A stretch of 64,000 nucleotides of DNA from Gemmatales bacterium (GTDB lineage Bacteria > Planctomycetota > Planctomycetia > Gemmatales > Gemmataceae), in NCBI GenBank assembly GCA_026004675.1, contig BPJP01000004.1, forward strand, positions 496,001 to 560,000, given 5' to 3'. The notes under the pieces are model-generated. The model saw only the letters and a program-made list of their open reading frames with translations, made no database searches and had not been told where the DNA came from. Both the position numbers and the translations under genes were made by a program. How positions within the stretch are numbered: the stretch's first letter is position 1; the number at the start of each line of letters is the position of its first letter. Positions 29,150 to 38,541 of this stretch are shown here, in pieces.

Positions 29150-29962
29150 ATGGCGACCCGCGATCTTCCTGCTGCCCGACGGTTCTTCGAAGCAGCGATG
29201 AAACGATTGCAACAACTGGGAGAACGGCAACTCGATGCCCTTGACCGAGCCGCCGAGCTTTGCACTCGCGCCATTGCCCAGGAAGGATTGGTTCACCTGT
29301 TCGGCTGCGGGCATTCTCGCATGATGTGCGAGGAAATGACCCCTCGCCAAGGCTGCTACGTCGGCTGGCACACCCTTGTTGAACTGGCCCTGACGTTTCA
29401 CAATCAAATCGTTGGCCCGAACGGCTTGAGACAAAGTTTGCATCTCGAAAAGACCCCAGGCTATGCCGAACAAATCCTGCGAAACTTCGCCTTCGGGCCA
29501 TGTGACGTGCTGATCATCGTTTCGACAAGCGGCATCCGGGAAGTCATCGTGGAAATGGCGGAAGGGGCCAAGAAAAGAGGGCTGCCAGTTATTGGCGTCG
29601 TCAGCCTGGAACACTGCCAACGTGCGCGCCCTGCCCATCCTTCCGGCAAGAAACTCATCGACCTCGCCAACGTCATTCTCGACAATGGCGCCCCCGAAGG
29701 AGATACCGTGCTGCAACTGGAAGGCTCCGGCCACAAAACCGGTCCGTTCAGCACGCTTGGCGGCGCCATGATCATGAACATGCTTCGCTGCGAAGTAGCA
29801 CAACGGCTCATCAACGCCGGCATCGAACCGGTGTTCCTCCCCAGCCATCAATTCGTCGCCAGTGAATCCCTTGAAGAGCGGCTCGAGTTCTTTTATGCCC
29901 AGTATGCCCGCCGGGTCAGTGCCCTCTACAGCCGGCAAGGCCAAACCTCTCAATCGTCATAG
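29150..29962 (+). CDS. SIS-domain sugar isomerase-like protein (UPF0309-like)
   Basis: A 270-residue cytoplasmic protein with a SIS (phosphosugar-binding) fold. Recognisable parts are GLVHLFGCGHSRMMCEE near residue 45, the phosphosugar motif LIIVSTSGIREV near 120 and GLPVIGVVSL near 140. The family resembles UPF0309 proteins and the SIS half of N-acetylmuramate-6-phosphate etherase. The exact substrate is unknown. The stop overlaps the end of the convergent secreted-protein gene by 13 bp. Confidence 0.8.
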   Translation: MATRDLPAARRFFEAAMKRLQQLGERQLDALDRAAELCTRAIAQEGLVHLFGCGHSRMMCEEMTPRQGCYVGWHTLVELALTFHNQIVGPNGLRQSLHLEKTPGYAEQILRNFAFGPCDVLIIVSTSGIREVIVEMAEGAKKRGLPVIGVVSLEHCQRARPAHPSGKKLIDLANVILDNGAPEGDTVLQLEGSGHKTGPFSTLGGAMIMNMLRCEVAQRLINAGIEPVFLPSHQFVASESLEERLEFFYAQYARRVSALYSRQGQTSQSS

Positions 29963-30420
29963 TCGATATCGAAGACGATGCGCAAGCCACGCAGTTCAGG
30001 CATGGCATAGACGAATTGCTGGAGCGAGGGAACAATATACGGATGGCACACCTCGACCTCGATTTCGACGCAACCCCGACGATAGTTGACATCTACGTCC
30101 ACATCATCGACGTAGCGTCCAAAATACCGTTCGATCCGACATTCGATGAGGTCTTCCAGATCGCTGGCACGCAGCGGCCGTTGGATTACGGGCGGATAGA
30201 CCGGTTGCGGCAACGGAGTCGGATAAGGAATCCGCGGTTGTTGAGGAATCGACTGCGACGGAATCAACGGCATCACTGGTTGCACCAGAGGCGTCACCGT
30301 CCTGGTCAAAGGCAATGTCGGCTGCGGATAGACTGGTTTGGGACGCAGCTGTTGCGCTGTCGCCGTACCCGTTACGACTGCTGCCACCGTCAAACTCATT
30401 GCTACCAACTGGATGTTCAT
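29950..30420 (-). CDS. Small secreted proline-rich protein
   Basis: A 156-residue protein with a signal peptide (cleavage near GTATA-QQL). After it comes a ~60-residue linker very rich in Pro (PVYPQPTLPLT and similar), then a compact ~75-residue domain with two cysteines and an acidic tail (YDD). The proline linker suggests a wall- or surface-associated spacer. No family is recognised. The 3-prime end overlaps the convergent SIS gene by 13 bp. Confidence 0.6.
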   Translation of the reverse strand: MNIQLVAMSLTVAAVVTGTATAQQLRPKPVYPQPTLPLTRTVTPLVQPVMPLIPSQSIPQQPRIPYPTPLPQPVYPPVIQRPLRASDLEDLIECRIERYFGRYVDDVDVDVNYRRGCVEIEVEVCHPYIVPSLQQFVYAMPELRGLRIVFDIDYDD

Positions 30421-30705
30421 CGAGACAACCCCTCTGCTGCGTGAATCTTTGCTCTAATAGGAAACGCTGCTTGTTTCAAGTCTTGCGCGCCAACGTCGAT
30501 TTGCGATCGCTCGCCCGCGCTCATGGAATCTCAACTCGAAATTCCACTTGCTTTGTTCGCTTGCTTTCGATATTCGGAAGCCCTGTTATTGCTTCCGCAA
30601 GAGGAAACGGTCAACTGGTTCTTCAACGTGTTCCTTTGGAGGAAATGCCGATGCGTCTGACCATACCAGGCCCGCGCTGTCCCACTGTGAAACATAGCAA
30701 CCAAT

Positions 30706-32105
30706 ATGTTACGGATTTTTTCATCCGTTTGCAGCGTGCTGCAAAAGACAGTGTTTTCGCGTTATTCATTTCTTTCGATTCTCGTCGTTTTAGTTTTCAC
30801 TTTGAAATCGGCTGGCCAGGAATCGGCAGAATCACTTCCGCCCTTGATTCCAGCCGCCTATTACCCAGGAGACCGCCACGAACATCCGAATCGGCCAAAT
30901 GTGCAGGTTCCCCAGGACGCCCGACCAGCGACAGCCGATAATGTCGACACCGAGAGACCGTTTCTCGATTGGCAACACGCCACCGATGATTGGTTCGGGC
31001 TGCGCCCCCTGTTGGACGACAGCGGCGTCGTCTTCGACGCTTCACTGACGTATGAAATGTCGCGCAGTCTGCAGGGAGGCACACAGACGCAGAGGGGAAT
31101 TGCACGTCATCTCTTCGATCTCAATTTAACGTTGGACGCGGAGCGTTTGGTCGGCTGGAACGGCGCGACTTTTTTCGCCGACTTTCAAACCTTCGGCGGA
31201 CCTAATGATATTGTGATCGTCGAAGATTTTCAGGGATTTTCCAATATCGCTGCCGTTGGCCGAACGCAACTTTCCCAACTTTGGTACGAGCAGCGATTCT
31301 GGTCGGACAGTGTGCGGTTGAAGCTCGGCAAAATCGACGCCAACAGTGAATTTGCCTTTGTCGATTACGCCAGCGAATTCCTGAATTCCTCAATGGGATT
31401 CAGTCCAACGATCTTCGTCATGCCGAGCTATCCGAATCCATCGACGGTGTAAACATCTTCTTCTCTCCGATGGATGACTGGTACATTGGTGCCGGGCTTT
31501 ATGACGGTTCGGGCCAACGCGGCATCTCGACCGGATCACAGCTTCCCAACAACCTGCTCTTGTCGTCGGGGCCATTGTTTCTGATCTCCGAAGCCGGTCT
31601 GAAATGGGAAACTCCTGCGCGTGGTTTGCCAGGCCGATGGGCCATCGGCGGTTGGTATCACAATGGAACGTTTGCCTTGTTTCGCGGAGGCACACGAACC
31701 GGAACGAGCGGTTTGTATTCCGTGCTTGAACAACAGTTGTTCCGCGAACATCCCAACGAAGAAAATGATGAGCAGGGAATCGGCTGGTACGCCCAATACG
31801 GCTATGCCGATCCAGAGGTGAGCTTCGTCATGCATCATCTGGGCACTGGTATCGTCTGGCGCGGTGCAATCCCCTCGCGCGATCGCGATAGCATGGGGAT
31901 CGCTACATCCTGGGTTCGCTTTAGTAAACAGCCAGGTGCCGGTTTCGACTTTACAAGCGAAACAGTCTTCGAAGTGTTTTATAAACTGTCCTTGACCAAA
32001 TGGGCCAACGTCACCTTCGACTTGCAACACATCGCTCACCCAGGCGGTGCGCTGGAGCAGCGGAACGCCACGATCGGCACGATTCGCTTTGCCATCCAGT
32101 TCTGA
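30706..32105 (+). pseudogene. OprB-like carbohydrate-selective porin, split by a one-base frameshift
   Basis: An outer-membrane beta-barrel protein of about 466 residues. A hydrophobic signal segment (LSILVVLVFTL) is followed by the family opening WFGLRPLLDDSGVVFDASLTYE and alternating barrel strands, ending in the aromatic C-terminus IRFAIQF typical of outer-membrane proteins. OprB porins let sugars cross the outer membrane. The first frame stops at 31452 after SYPNPSTV; adding one G to the GG at 31446-31447 gives STGVNIFFSPMDDWYIGAGLYD and continues to 32105. A further slip is possible at the start: a good GGAGG site precedes an ATG at 30651 in another frame, joinable at the T6 run near 30717. 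Start therefore uncertain. Confidence 0.75.
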
Positions 32106-32173
32106 GTAAGCGAAAAGGGAAAAGTTGGTTCGCCTAGGCCGGCATTAATTTTTGGAAATCTGAAAAAAGCTGC

Positions 32174-32202
32174 TTGACAAGATCTGAACAGGTGGCTATA
32201 TA
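32174..32202 (+). promoter_or_regulatory. Sigma70-type promoter of recA
   Basis: TTGACA (32174-32179), 17-bp spacer, TATATA (32197-32202), 62 bp before the recA ATG. The -35 is perfect. I see no certain LexA box around it. Confidence 0.65.
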
Positions 32203-32264
32203 GCAAATGTACATCACTGGTTTGGATGGCGGTTCGCAGTTGGGCCAATCGAAGGGAAACAAGA

Positions 32265-33326
32265 ATGGCTGATGACCGAGAATTAAAAAACGCTTTGTCG
32301 CAGATCGAAAAGCAGTTTGGCAAAGGCGCCATCATGCAACTGGGCGAAGCATCGCTTTCCGATGTCACGGGTATCAGTAGCGGTGCTTTAAGTCTGGACA
32401 TTGCATTGGGTGGAAAGGGATTTCCGCGCGGTCGGATAATCGAAGTATTCGGCCCCGAATCGAGCGGCAAGACCACGATCGCTTTGCATGCCGTGGCGAA
32501 CGCCCAGCGTCAGGGAGGAGTCGCTGCCTTCATCGACGCGGAACACGCACTTGATCCAAGTTGGGCGAAACGGATCGGCGTCGATCTGGAAAGTCTGCTC
32601 GTCAGTCAGCCTTCGTGTGCCGAGGAGGCCCTCAAGATTGCCGAGATGCTGATCAAATCGAACGCCGTCGACATTATCGTGATCGATTCGGTTGCTGCTC
32701 TCGTGCCGCGTTCCGAAGTCGAAGGGGAAATCGGCGATTCGCACGTTGGTTTGCAGGCGCGTCTAATGAGTCAGGCTTTGCGCATCTTGACGCCGACCAT
32801 TTCCCGAACCAAGACGACAATGATTTTCATCAACCAAATCAGGCAAAAGATCGGCGTGATGTTCGGCAATCCTGAGACGACATCGGGAGGTCTTGCGCTC
32901 AAGTTCTACAGCTCCGTTCGCCTCGACATTCGCAAAATCGCCGCCATCAAGGATGGCGAGGAAACGATCGGCGGTCGGATTCGTACGAAAGTGGTCAAGA
33001 ACAAAGTTGCTCCGCCTTTTCGCGTGGCGGAATTCGATCTCATGTACAACCATGGGATCAGTCGCGAAGGGGATATTCTCGACCTTGCAGTCGAAGACAA
33101 GATCGTCGAAAAAAGTGGTGCCTGGCTCAGTTACGGCGATATCCGCCTTGGCCAAGGCAGGGAAAACGCCAAACAATTTCTCCGCGAAAATCCAAAGCTC
33201 ATGGACGAGTTGACTCAGAAAATCTTGATCAAACGTGGCTTGATGCCGGCACCAGCCAAGTCGGAATCCAATCATAAGGGCGAAACCGGCAAGAAAGACC
33301 GCCGTCAGGCGACCGCCGCCAGCTGA
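32265..33326 (+). CDS. recA: RecA recombinase
   Basis: Filament-forming ATPase for homologous recombination and SOS induction. The 353 residues are standard. Visible parts: [18 protein letters not shown] at the N-terminus, P-loop GPESSGKTT near residue 65, the Walker B stretch [14 protein letters not shown], loop 1 ([21 protein letters not shown]) in shortened view, loop 2 [20 protein letters not shown], and a basic C-terminal tail. The ATG at 32265 is preferred over an upstream in-frame ATG at 32226 because AGGG precedes it and family alignments start here. No recX or lexA gene is adjacent. Confidence 0.97.
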   Translation: MADDRELKNALSQIEKQFGKGAIMQLGEASLSDVTGISSGALSLDIALGGKGFPRGRIIEVFGPESSGKTTIALHAVANAQRQGGVAAFIDAEHALDPSWAKRIGVDLESLLVSQPSCAEEALKIAEMLIKSNAVDIIVIDSVAALVPRSEVEGEIGDSHVGLQARLMSQALRILTPTISRTKTTMIFINQIRQKIGVMFGNPETTSGGLALKFYSSVRLDIRKIAAIKDGEETIGGRIRTKVVKNKVAPPFRVAEFDLMYNHGISREGDILDLAVEDKIVEKSGAWLSYGDIRLGQGRENAKQFLRENPKLMDELTQKILIKRGLMPAPAKSESNHKGETGKKDRRQATAAS

Positions 33327-33389
33327 TCGGCTCGGCAACATCTGTCCGCAATAGGAAGATGGTCAGTCCTCAGCCCGAAGACACGCCTG

Positions 33390-36300
33390 CTACTCGATTC
33401 CCAAGGGGGCGAGGCCGTTTCTCACCTCCTCCAGTCGGCGGCGATAGCGCTCGTAAAGGCGGGTATGCTTGCTTTCCGGCGGGAACGGCTTGCCAGCGAT
33501 CCACACACCCAATACCTGGGTTGTAGCCTGCAGGAGATCGCCATTGGTGATGACCAGATTGGCGATCTTGCCTTCTTCGATGCTGCCAAGTTTTTCGGCA
33601 ACGCCCAGAATTCGCGCCGGGTAGATCGTAACGGCCTTGAGACCTTCTTCGGGCGGCAAACCGTATGAGACAGCCATCGCCGCCTCATACGGCAAATTGC
33701 GAGTATTGCTGGCACCCGACGAGCGAATGCAGAAAGGAATGCCCGCGGCATGCAGTTTCGCCGGTGCCGAATAGGGGCCATCGTATGGGTCATACGGTTC
33801 TTGTGGCAACGACATGACCGGCCCAAAAATCACTGTTGCCCTGTGTTTTTTCAATTCTTCTGTCACCTTCCAAGCGTCGATTGCTCCGGCAATAATTGGT
33901 TTGATTTTCAAGTCGGACGCCAGTTGCAGGGCGTCCAGGATTTCACGTTTGCGGTTCGCCTGGATGATGACTGGGCGTTGGCAGCGGGCGTAAGGGATCA
34001 ACGCTTCCAGTCGGGGATTGGGCCGAGTATTCAGATCGCGACGACGGGCTTCATCATGCAAAAGAGCCAATTGGAAGATCTCTTTAAGTCGGCGGATTTT
34101 CAACTCTCGCTGCTTGCGAGCGATGGTTCCCCCCAACCTCGGCAAATTGGCGTCGCTCGACAAAAAGGGCAGGATCGGTGGAAACTCGATATGCAAAGCA
34201 AGCGGATCGACGAGGGCCATCTCGCGTGGCACCCAGCCAGCCAGATTGATCAAAGCGCTTTGTCCCGCGATGATGGAGCCAGCCGGCCGCGTGACCACGG
34301 TTGTGACCCCATTGGCCCGCGTGACTGGGATCAACTCCGAGTCGGGGTTGATCGCTGTGCTTGCCCGCAAATCGGGTTGAAAATCGCCCAGCTCGGCATA
34401 GTCCTGCGTTTCCCGCGCTGAGCCGACTTCCGTCAAACCTAGAACCGAACCGGCGTCGATCATTCCCGGATAGACGTGCAACCCGTCCGCCTGGATCAAC
34501 GTCGTGTCTTTCGAGAACGCAACGTCTTTGACATTGAAATTCTTCACGATAGAACGGATGCGGCCGTTCTCGATGATGATCGCCGCCTGGGGCAGAGCGG
34601 GGCCTACGGCGGGGTGCACCGTCGCGTTGACAATGGCGTATTTCCCCTTGGCATTGCGCGACATTTCAAGAATACTGTTTTTCGGAGGGGTCGGACCCGA
34701 ACGGGCATAGTTCGCAGGCAGTCGTTTTTCCGACCGTTGAAAATAGACTTCGCCTTCCACCAATGTCATTTCCACACGGGAGTAGCTGTTGAGGGGATGA
34801 CCGTTGAAGATCGCCAGATCAGCGTCTTTGCCGACTTCAATACTCCCGATCCGGTTTTCGAGACCGAGTTGCCTGGCACCGTTGATGGTGATGGTCCGCA
34901 GTGCTTCCGTTTCGGACATGCGGCCGTATTTGACGCACTTGGCGGCTTCCTGGTACATGTGGCGAACCAGTTCGAAGCTGTCGGATTTCAAGCAGACCAG
35001 GGCACCGGCCTCCTGCAACAATGCCGGGTTGAAGGGGATGGCGTCATAGGCTTCGATCTTGTAAGCCCACCAATCGGAAAAGGAACTACAGCTGGCGCCA
35101 TGTTTGGCGATTTCCGGAGCGACTTTATAGCCTTCGAGGGCGTGCTGAAGCGACTGCACGCGAAAGCCGAAGTGGTTGGCGATGCGCAAAAGCATCAGAA
35201 TTTCGTCGGCACGGTAGCAATGACAATGGACCTTGAGGTCGCCTTCGAGAATGGCGACGAGGGCTTCGAGGCGAAGATCGCGCCGAGGCTCGGGGAGATT
35301 TCGGCCGGCTGCTTTCGCTTTGCCGTATTCCTCCCAGCTTTTTTGGTAAGCACGGGCTTCGGTGAACGCACGAATCAAAAGCGCTTCGACACCCAGCCGG
35401 GTATTGGGAAATCGCCCCGAAGTGCGTTTGACGTTTTCGCCGAGGGCGAATTTGACCCCCCGAGGCGCATCGGCGATGATCAGTTCTGCCGCCGGCTGAC
35501 CGTATTTCAATTTAATTACCGCATCCTGTCCGCCGATGACATTGGAGCTGCCGTGCAACAGCCTGGCCGTCGTCACTCCACCAGCTAAAGCCCGATAAAT
35601 CGTCACGTCATCGCTACGAATGACATCGCGAACGCGCACCTCGGGCACCACCGACAACGAGAATTCATTGACGCCGCCGTCGATCGCAAAGTGGACATGG
35701 GTGTCGATGATGCCTGGCATCACGAACATCCCTTTGGCGTTGATGATGGTGGTGTTTTTCGGCGCTTTCAGTCCCCGGCCGACTCTGACGATCTTGCCCT
35801 TCTGCACCAAGACATCACCATTGGTCAGTGTTCCTTTCGTCACTGTCAGGATGGTGGCATTTTGGATCAGGACATTGCCGTTGGTGCGGATTTTCGGTGT
35901 GCGGTCTTCATCGATTTCGGTTAGCTCGTCGTCGTGGCGAGCCTGTTTCGTTGGTTCGGTTTTCGTTGCCGGTGTTTTGACCGGCTTCTTAGCTGGCTTC
36001 TTCCTCGGTTTGGCGTAATCGAAACGATTGCCGTCGGCGAAAACAGTGCAAATCTGCGTGTCGGGATCGGCGAAGTCGCCGTCCGTAATGACCAGGTCCG
36101 CGGCCTTGCCCGGCGTGATGGTTCCGATTTGCTTATCCACACCCAGGATGCGTGCAGCTTGAATCGTAAGTCCAGCCACAGCGGCATTGGCTGGCAGTCC
36201 GGCATCGATCACTTTACGCAGGTTGGCGCGAAACTTCTTCATCCCATCGGAATCGTCGAATCCGTCGAGGCTAAATCCGAAGACGATGCCACGGCGGTGC

Positions 36301-37340
36301 AGTTCGGCCGCATTGCGAATCTCTTGCTGAAGTTTTCGTTCCTCGTCATCGACCACCTTGCCAGGCAGCTTGATGTCCGGAGAACGTCGCAAGCGGGCGT
36401 TCGCCTGCTCGACGAAATCGATGCGAAGGATCACGGGGACATTCTCTTTTTTGAGGCGATCCGCGGCTTTCCAGGCATCCCTTCCTCCGAAAAGAATCGG
36501 CCGCAGCCCGAACTCCTGGGCAAAGTTCAAAGCCCGGTCGATCTCATCATGGGTATCGGCGGTGAAGACGACTGGAATCTTGCCAGCCAGGACCGGCGCG
36601 AGCGCTTGAAGAGTCGGATCGGCAGGCGGCGGCTTGCCAACTCCGCCTCCCTTTTCAAATGCCGACCAAAGGCGCTGATAATGACCGGCATCGAGCATCG
36701 TTTGCCGACAATGGGCGATAGAACCCATCAGGGCAACGGGATAGCCGTTTCCCGGCAGACGGCGAAAGTGCATATGCAGCGCTACCGGCGCGCGCCGAAC
36801 CACCTCCCGTGGAGCCCTACCGGAAAGTGAAATAAATGCGCTCTGTCCCATCATCAAGCCGTCTTCGGGGGCCAGTAGCCGAGAGGTGAATCCTGATCGC
36901 CGCCACTGCTCTTCCTTGGTGCTGTCTGCCCGCAATGCCGATTGGACCGTAAACTCCGGAGTGAGGCCTCGGCGGTGATCAGGTTTGGTGGCGATCAGCG
37001 CGGAGCTGCTGGTATCCGCCTTGGGACCATCCGAGGGTCGGCGCAGGTTGGCATCGTAACCCCAATAACTCAAGCCATCGATAAAACCGGGATAAACCGT
37101 CAACCCTGTCCCATCGATGATCACCGCATCAACGGGTGGTTCGATGCCGGTGCCAACCGCTTCGATCAATCCGTCGCGAATGACCACCGTGGCTTTTGCC
37201 AGGACCTTGCCGGGTTCGACAACAACGCGGGCATCACGGACGGCAAAAACCCGCGGCTGCAATTCTTCGGGCTGGTCGGCAACACCAAACAGGCAAGTGA
37301 CGAGGAGGACACAACCGAGCACAGCGATGAATCTCTGCAT
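33390..37340 (-). CDS. Secreted triple amidohydrolase fusion
   Basis: A 1316-residue protein with a signal peptide (MQRFIAVLGCVLLVTCLF). It contains three amidohydrolase-like units in a row, each opening with a small beta-sandwich strand set and a PGxID motif: YPGFIDGLSYWGYD (unit 1, from ~residue 30), MPGIIDTHVHFA (unit 2, from ~490) and YPGMIDAGSVLGL (unit 3, from ~905). Only unit 2 keeps the metal-binding HxH; it also has VHCHCYRADE and LQHALEGY for further metal ligands. Each unit closes with a GxIxxGKxADLVI motif (GTITPGKAADLVI, GSIEVGKDADLAI, GSIEEGKIANLVI). A Lys/Pro-rich linker (near 460-485) separates units 1 and 2. Units 1 and 3 are probably structural. The substrate is unknown; imidazolonepropionase/dipeptidase-type is the nearest class. 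The start at 37340 is set by the signal peptide. Confidence 0.82.
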   Translation of the reverse strand: MQRFIAVLGCVLLVTCLFGVADQPEELQPRVFAVRDARVVVEPGKVLAKATVVIRDGLIEAVGTGIEPPVDAVIIDGTGLTVYPGFIDGLSYWGYDANLRRPSDGPKADTSSSALIATKPDHRRGLTPEFTVQSALRADSTKEEQWRRSGFTSRLLAPEDGLMMGQSAFISLSGRAPREVVRRAPVALHMHFRRLPGNGYPVALMGSIAHCRQTMLDAGHYQRLWSAFEKGGGVGKPPPADPTLQALAPVLAGKIPVVFTADTHDEIDRALNFAQEFGLRPILFGGRDAWKAADRLKKENVPVILRIDFVEQANARLRRSPDIKLPGKVVDDEERKLQQEIRNAAELHRRGIVFGFSLDGFDDSDGMKKFRANLRKVIDAGLPANAAVAGLTIQAARILGVDKQIGTITPGKAADLVITDGDFADPDTQICTVFADGNRFDYAKPRKKPAKKPVKTPATKTEPTKQARHDDELTEIDEDRTPKIRTNGNVLIQNATILTVTKGTLTNGDVLVQKGKIVRVGRGLKAPKNTTIINAKGMFVMPGIIDTHVHFAIDGGVNEFSLSVVPEVRVRDVIRSDDVTIYRALAGGVTTARLLHGSSNVIGGQDAVIKLKYGQPAAELIIADAPRGVKFALGENVKRTSGRFPNTRLGVEALLIRAFTEARAYQKSWEEYGKAKAAGRNLPEPRRDLRLEALVAILEGDLKVHCHCYRADEILMLLRIANHFGFRVQSLQHALEGYKVAPEIAKHGASCSSFSDWWAYKIEAYDAIPFNPALLQEAGALVCLKSDSFELVRHMYQEAAKCVKYGRMSETEALRTITINGARQLGLENRIGSIEVGKDADLAIFNGHPLNSYSRVEMTLVEGEVYFQRSEKRLPANYARSGPTPPKNSILEMSRNAKGKYAIVNATVHPAVGPALPQAAIIIENGRIRSIVKNFNVKDVAFSKDTTLIQADGLHVYPGMIDAGSVLGLTEVGSARETQDYAELGDFQPDLRASTAINPDSELIPVTRANGVTTVVTRPAGSIIAGQSALINLAGWVPREMALVDPLALHIEFPPILPFLSSDANLPRLGGTIARKQRELKIRRLKEIFQLALLHDEARRRDLNTRPNPRLEALIPYARCQRPVIIQANRKREILDALQLASDLKIKPIIAGAIDAWKVTEELKKHRATVIFGPVMSLPQEPYDPYDGPYSAPAKLHAAGIPFCIRSSGASNTRNLPYEAAMAVSYGLPPEEGLKAVTIYPARILGVAEKLGSIEEGKIANLVITNGDLLQATTQVLGVWIAGKPFPPESKHTRLYERYRRRLEEVRNGLAPLGIE

Positions 37341-37453
37341 AGCGTTTTCCCATTTCCCAGATTCGTGGCGACGAGCCAATGACAGCGGGTCTGTCATTTT
37401 CGCCAATCGCGCCGCGTGAGGAAATGACAAAGTGCAGAAATTCGCGATTCGAA

Positions 37454-38206
37454 TCAAGCGGCCCGGCTGCGCTTGTAAGACTGCACGAAGAAATCGTAAT
37501 CGTCGAAACTGGAAATCTTGCACCCGCCGTGCCCGATCAGGGCCAATCGAACCGGCCACGCGTTCAAGACAGCTCGCAACTCGGGAATTCTCTCCGCGAT
37601 CTCCAGAGGATGCGGCGGCATCTGCGCCAACTGCCGCAAAGCGCACAAGCGATATGCCGACACTTCGATGTATTCCAACAGCGCGGGCGGTTCAGCGGTA
37701 AAGTCCACCGCGCCATCACGAACATACGGAATCGGGCTGCGGCTTAAATACAATAGCCGACCTTCCTGGTCGGCAACCGCTTTGATGAACGACGTCGTCT
37801 GCCAACGGGCTGGCATGCGGATTGGGACCACCAACCCCGCGATCTGAGCACCACTGTCTTGAGCCAAAGTATCCACCAACAGGTCAAGCGACTTCGTCTC
37901 CAGAGTCGGATTGTCGGCGTTCAAGACCACAACGCAATCGGCCTGGCGGTTTTCAACGGCTTGGGCAACTGTTTTCAACCGGTTCACCGGAGTCAGATCG
38001 CCAACGGTAGCCTGGACGCCAAGTGATTGGGCAATCCCGCCGACCTGTTCATTATCCGTTACGACCACAACGTCGCTGATCCGCGATGCGGCTTTTGCCA
38101 GCTCATATGAATGTTCCACCAGGGTTTTGCCCGTAGTTTGCAAAAGTGCCAGTGCCGGATAACAATCGGGTTGACAGGCAGAGCAGATGACAGCGACCGT
38201 GTCCAT
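37454..38206 (-). CDS. KdsB-like cytidylyltransferase, signature altered
   Basis: A 250-residue nucleotidyltransferase of the KdsB/NeuA fold. Family features present: GKTLVEHSYELA, DVVVVTDNEQV, LNADNPTLE and LLYLSRSPIPYVRDG, which matches the KdsB sugar-binding region. The normal N-terminal CTP-binding signature (R-x-x-S-x-R-x-P-x-K) is missing: the protein begins MDTVAVICSACQPDCYPALA. It may therefore use a different nucleotide or have lost activity. KdsB itself activates Kdo for lipopolysaccharide. The ATG at 38206 has AGGAGG 9 bp ahead. It lies upstream of the amidohydrolase gene on the same strand, gap 113 bp. Confidence 0.7.
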   Translation of the reverse strand: MDTVAVICSACQPDCYPALALLQTTGKTLVEHSYELAKAASRISDVVVVTDNEQVGGIAQSLGVQATVGDLTPVNRLKTVAQAVENRQADCVVVLNADNPTLETKSLDLLVDTLAQDSGAQIAGLVVPIRMPARWQTTSFIKAVADQEGRLLYLSRSPIPYVRDGAVDFTAEPPALLEYIEVSAYRLCALRQLAQMPPHPLEIAERIPELRAVLNAWPVRLALIGHGGCKISSFDDYDFFVQSYKRSRAA

Positions 38207-38541
38207 GGCTCGGAACCTCCTTGCTGGGTGACGATGGGATGCCACAATCTGCCAGATTTTCGCTGCGGGAACAAGCCCAAAACGCGGCACCCAGGGCAGA
38301 TGGATATGTTGCACGGGAACTCCGTGATTATTTTCCGGGATTGGAGGGAGCATTTTCTCCCGAGCCAGGTTCGCTGGTCGAATTGCCCTGATTGGGAACG
38401 ATGCCAACTATATTCCAAGGCCGGAACGAGTTCGACTAACCAAACGACGAGTCGTTCGCGCAAATCTCCTTTTCATCGTCGGGTTGCCATACTAGGATAA
38501 GCCAAAATGCCATCACTAATTCCGTTTAACGTGGAGTCCCC
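38207..38541. other. Divergent intergenic region
   Basis: 335 bp between the KdsB-like and D-cysteine desulfhydrase-like genes. Only their ribosome-binding sites are recognisable; no convincing promoter pair, hairpin or RNA gene was seen. Confidence 0.45.

Noticed and set aside
32174..32264. LexA/SOS box at the recA promoter
   Set aside because: Neither the CTG-N10-CAG nor the GAAC-N4-GTTC type is present with confidence.
38207..38541. Small RNA or leader ORF in the kdsB-like/D-cysteine desulfhydrase gap
   Set aside because: No hairpin with T run, no promoter pair and no short ORF with a ribosome-binding site.
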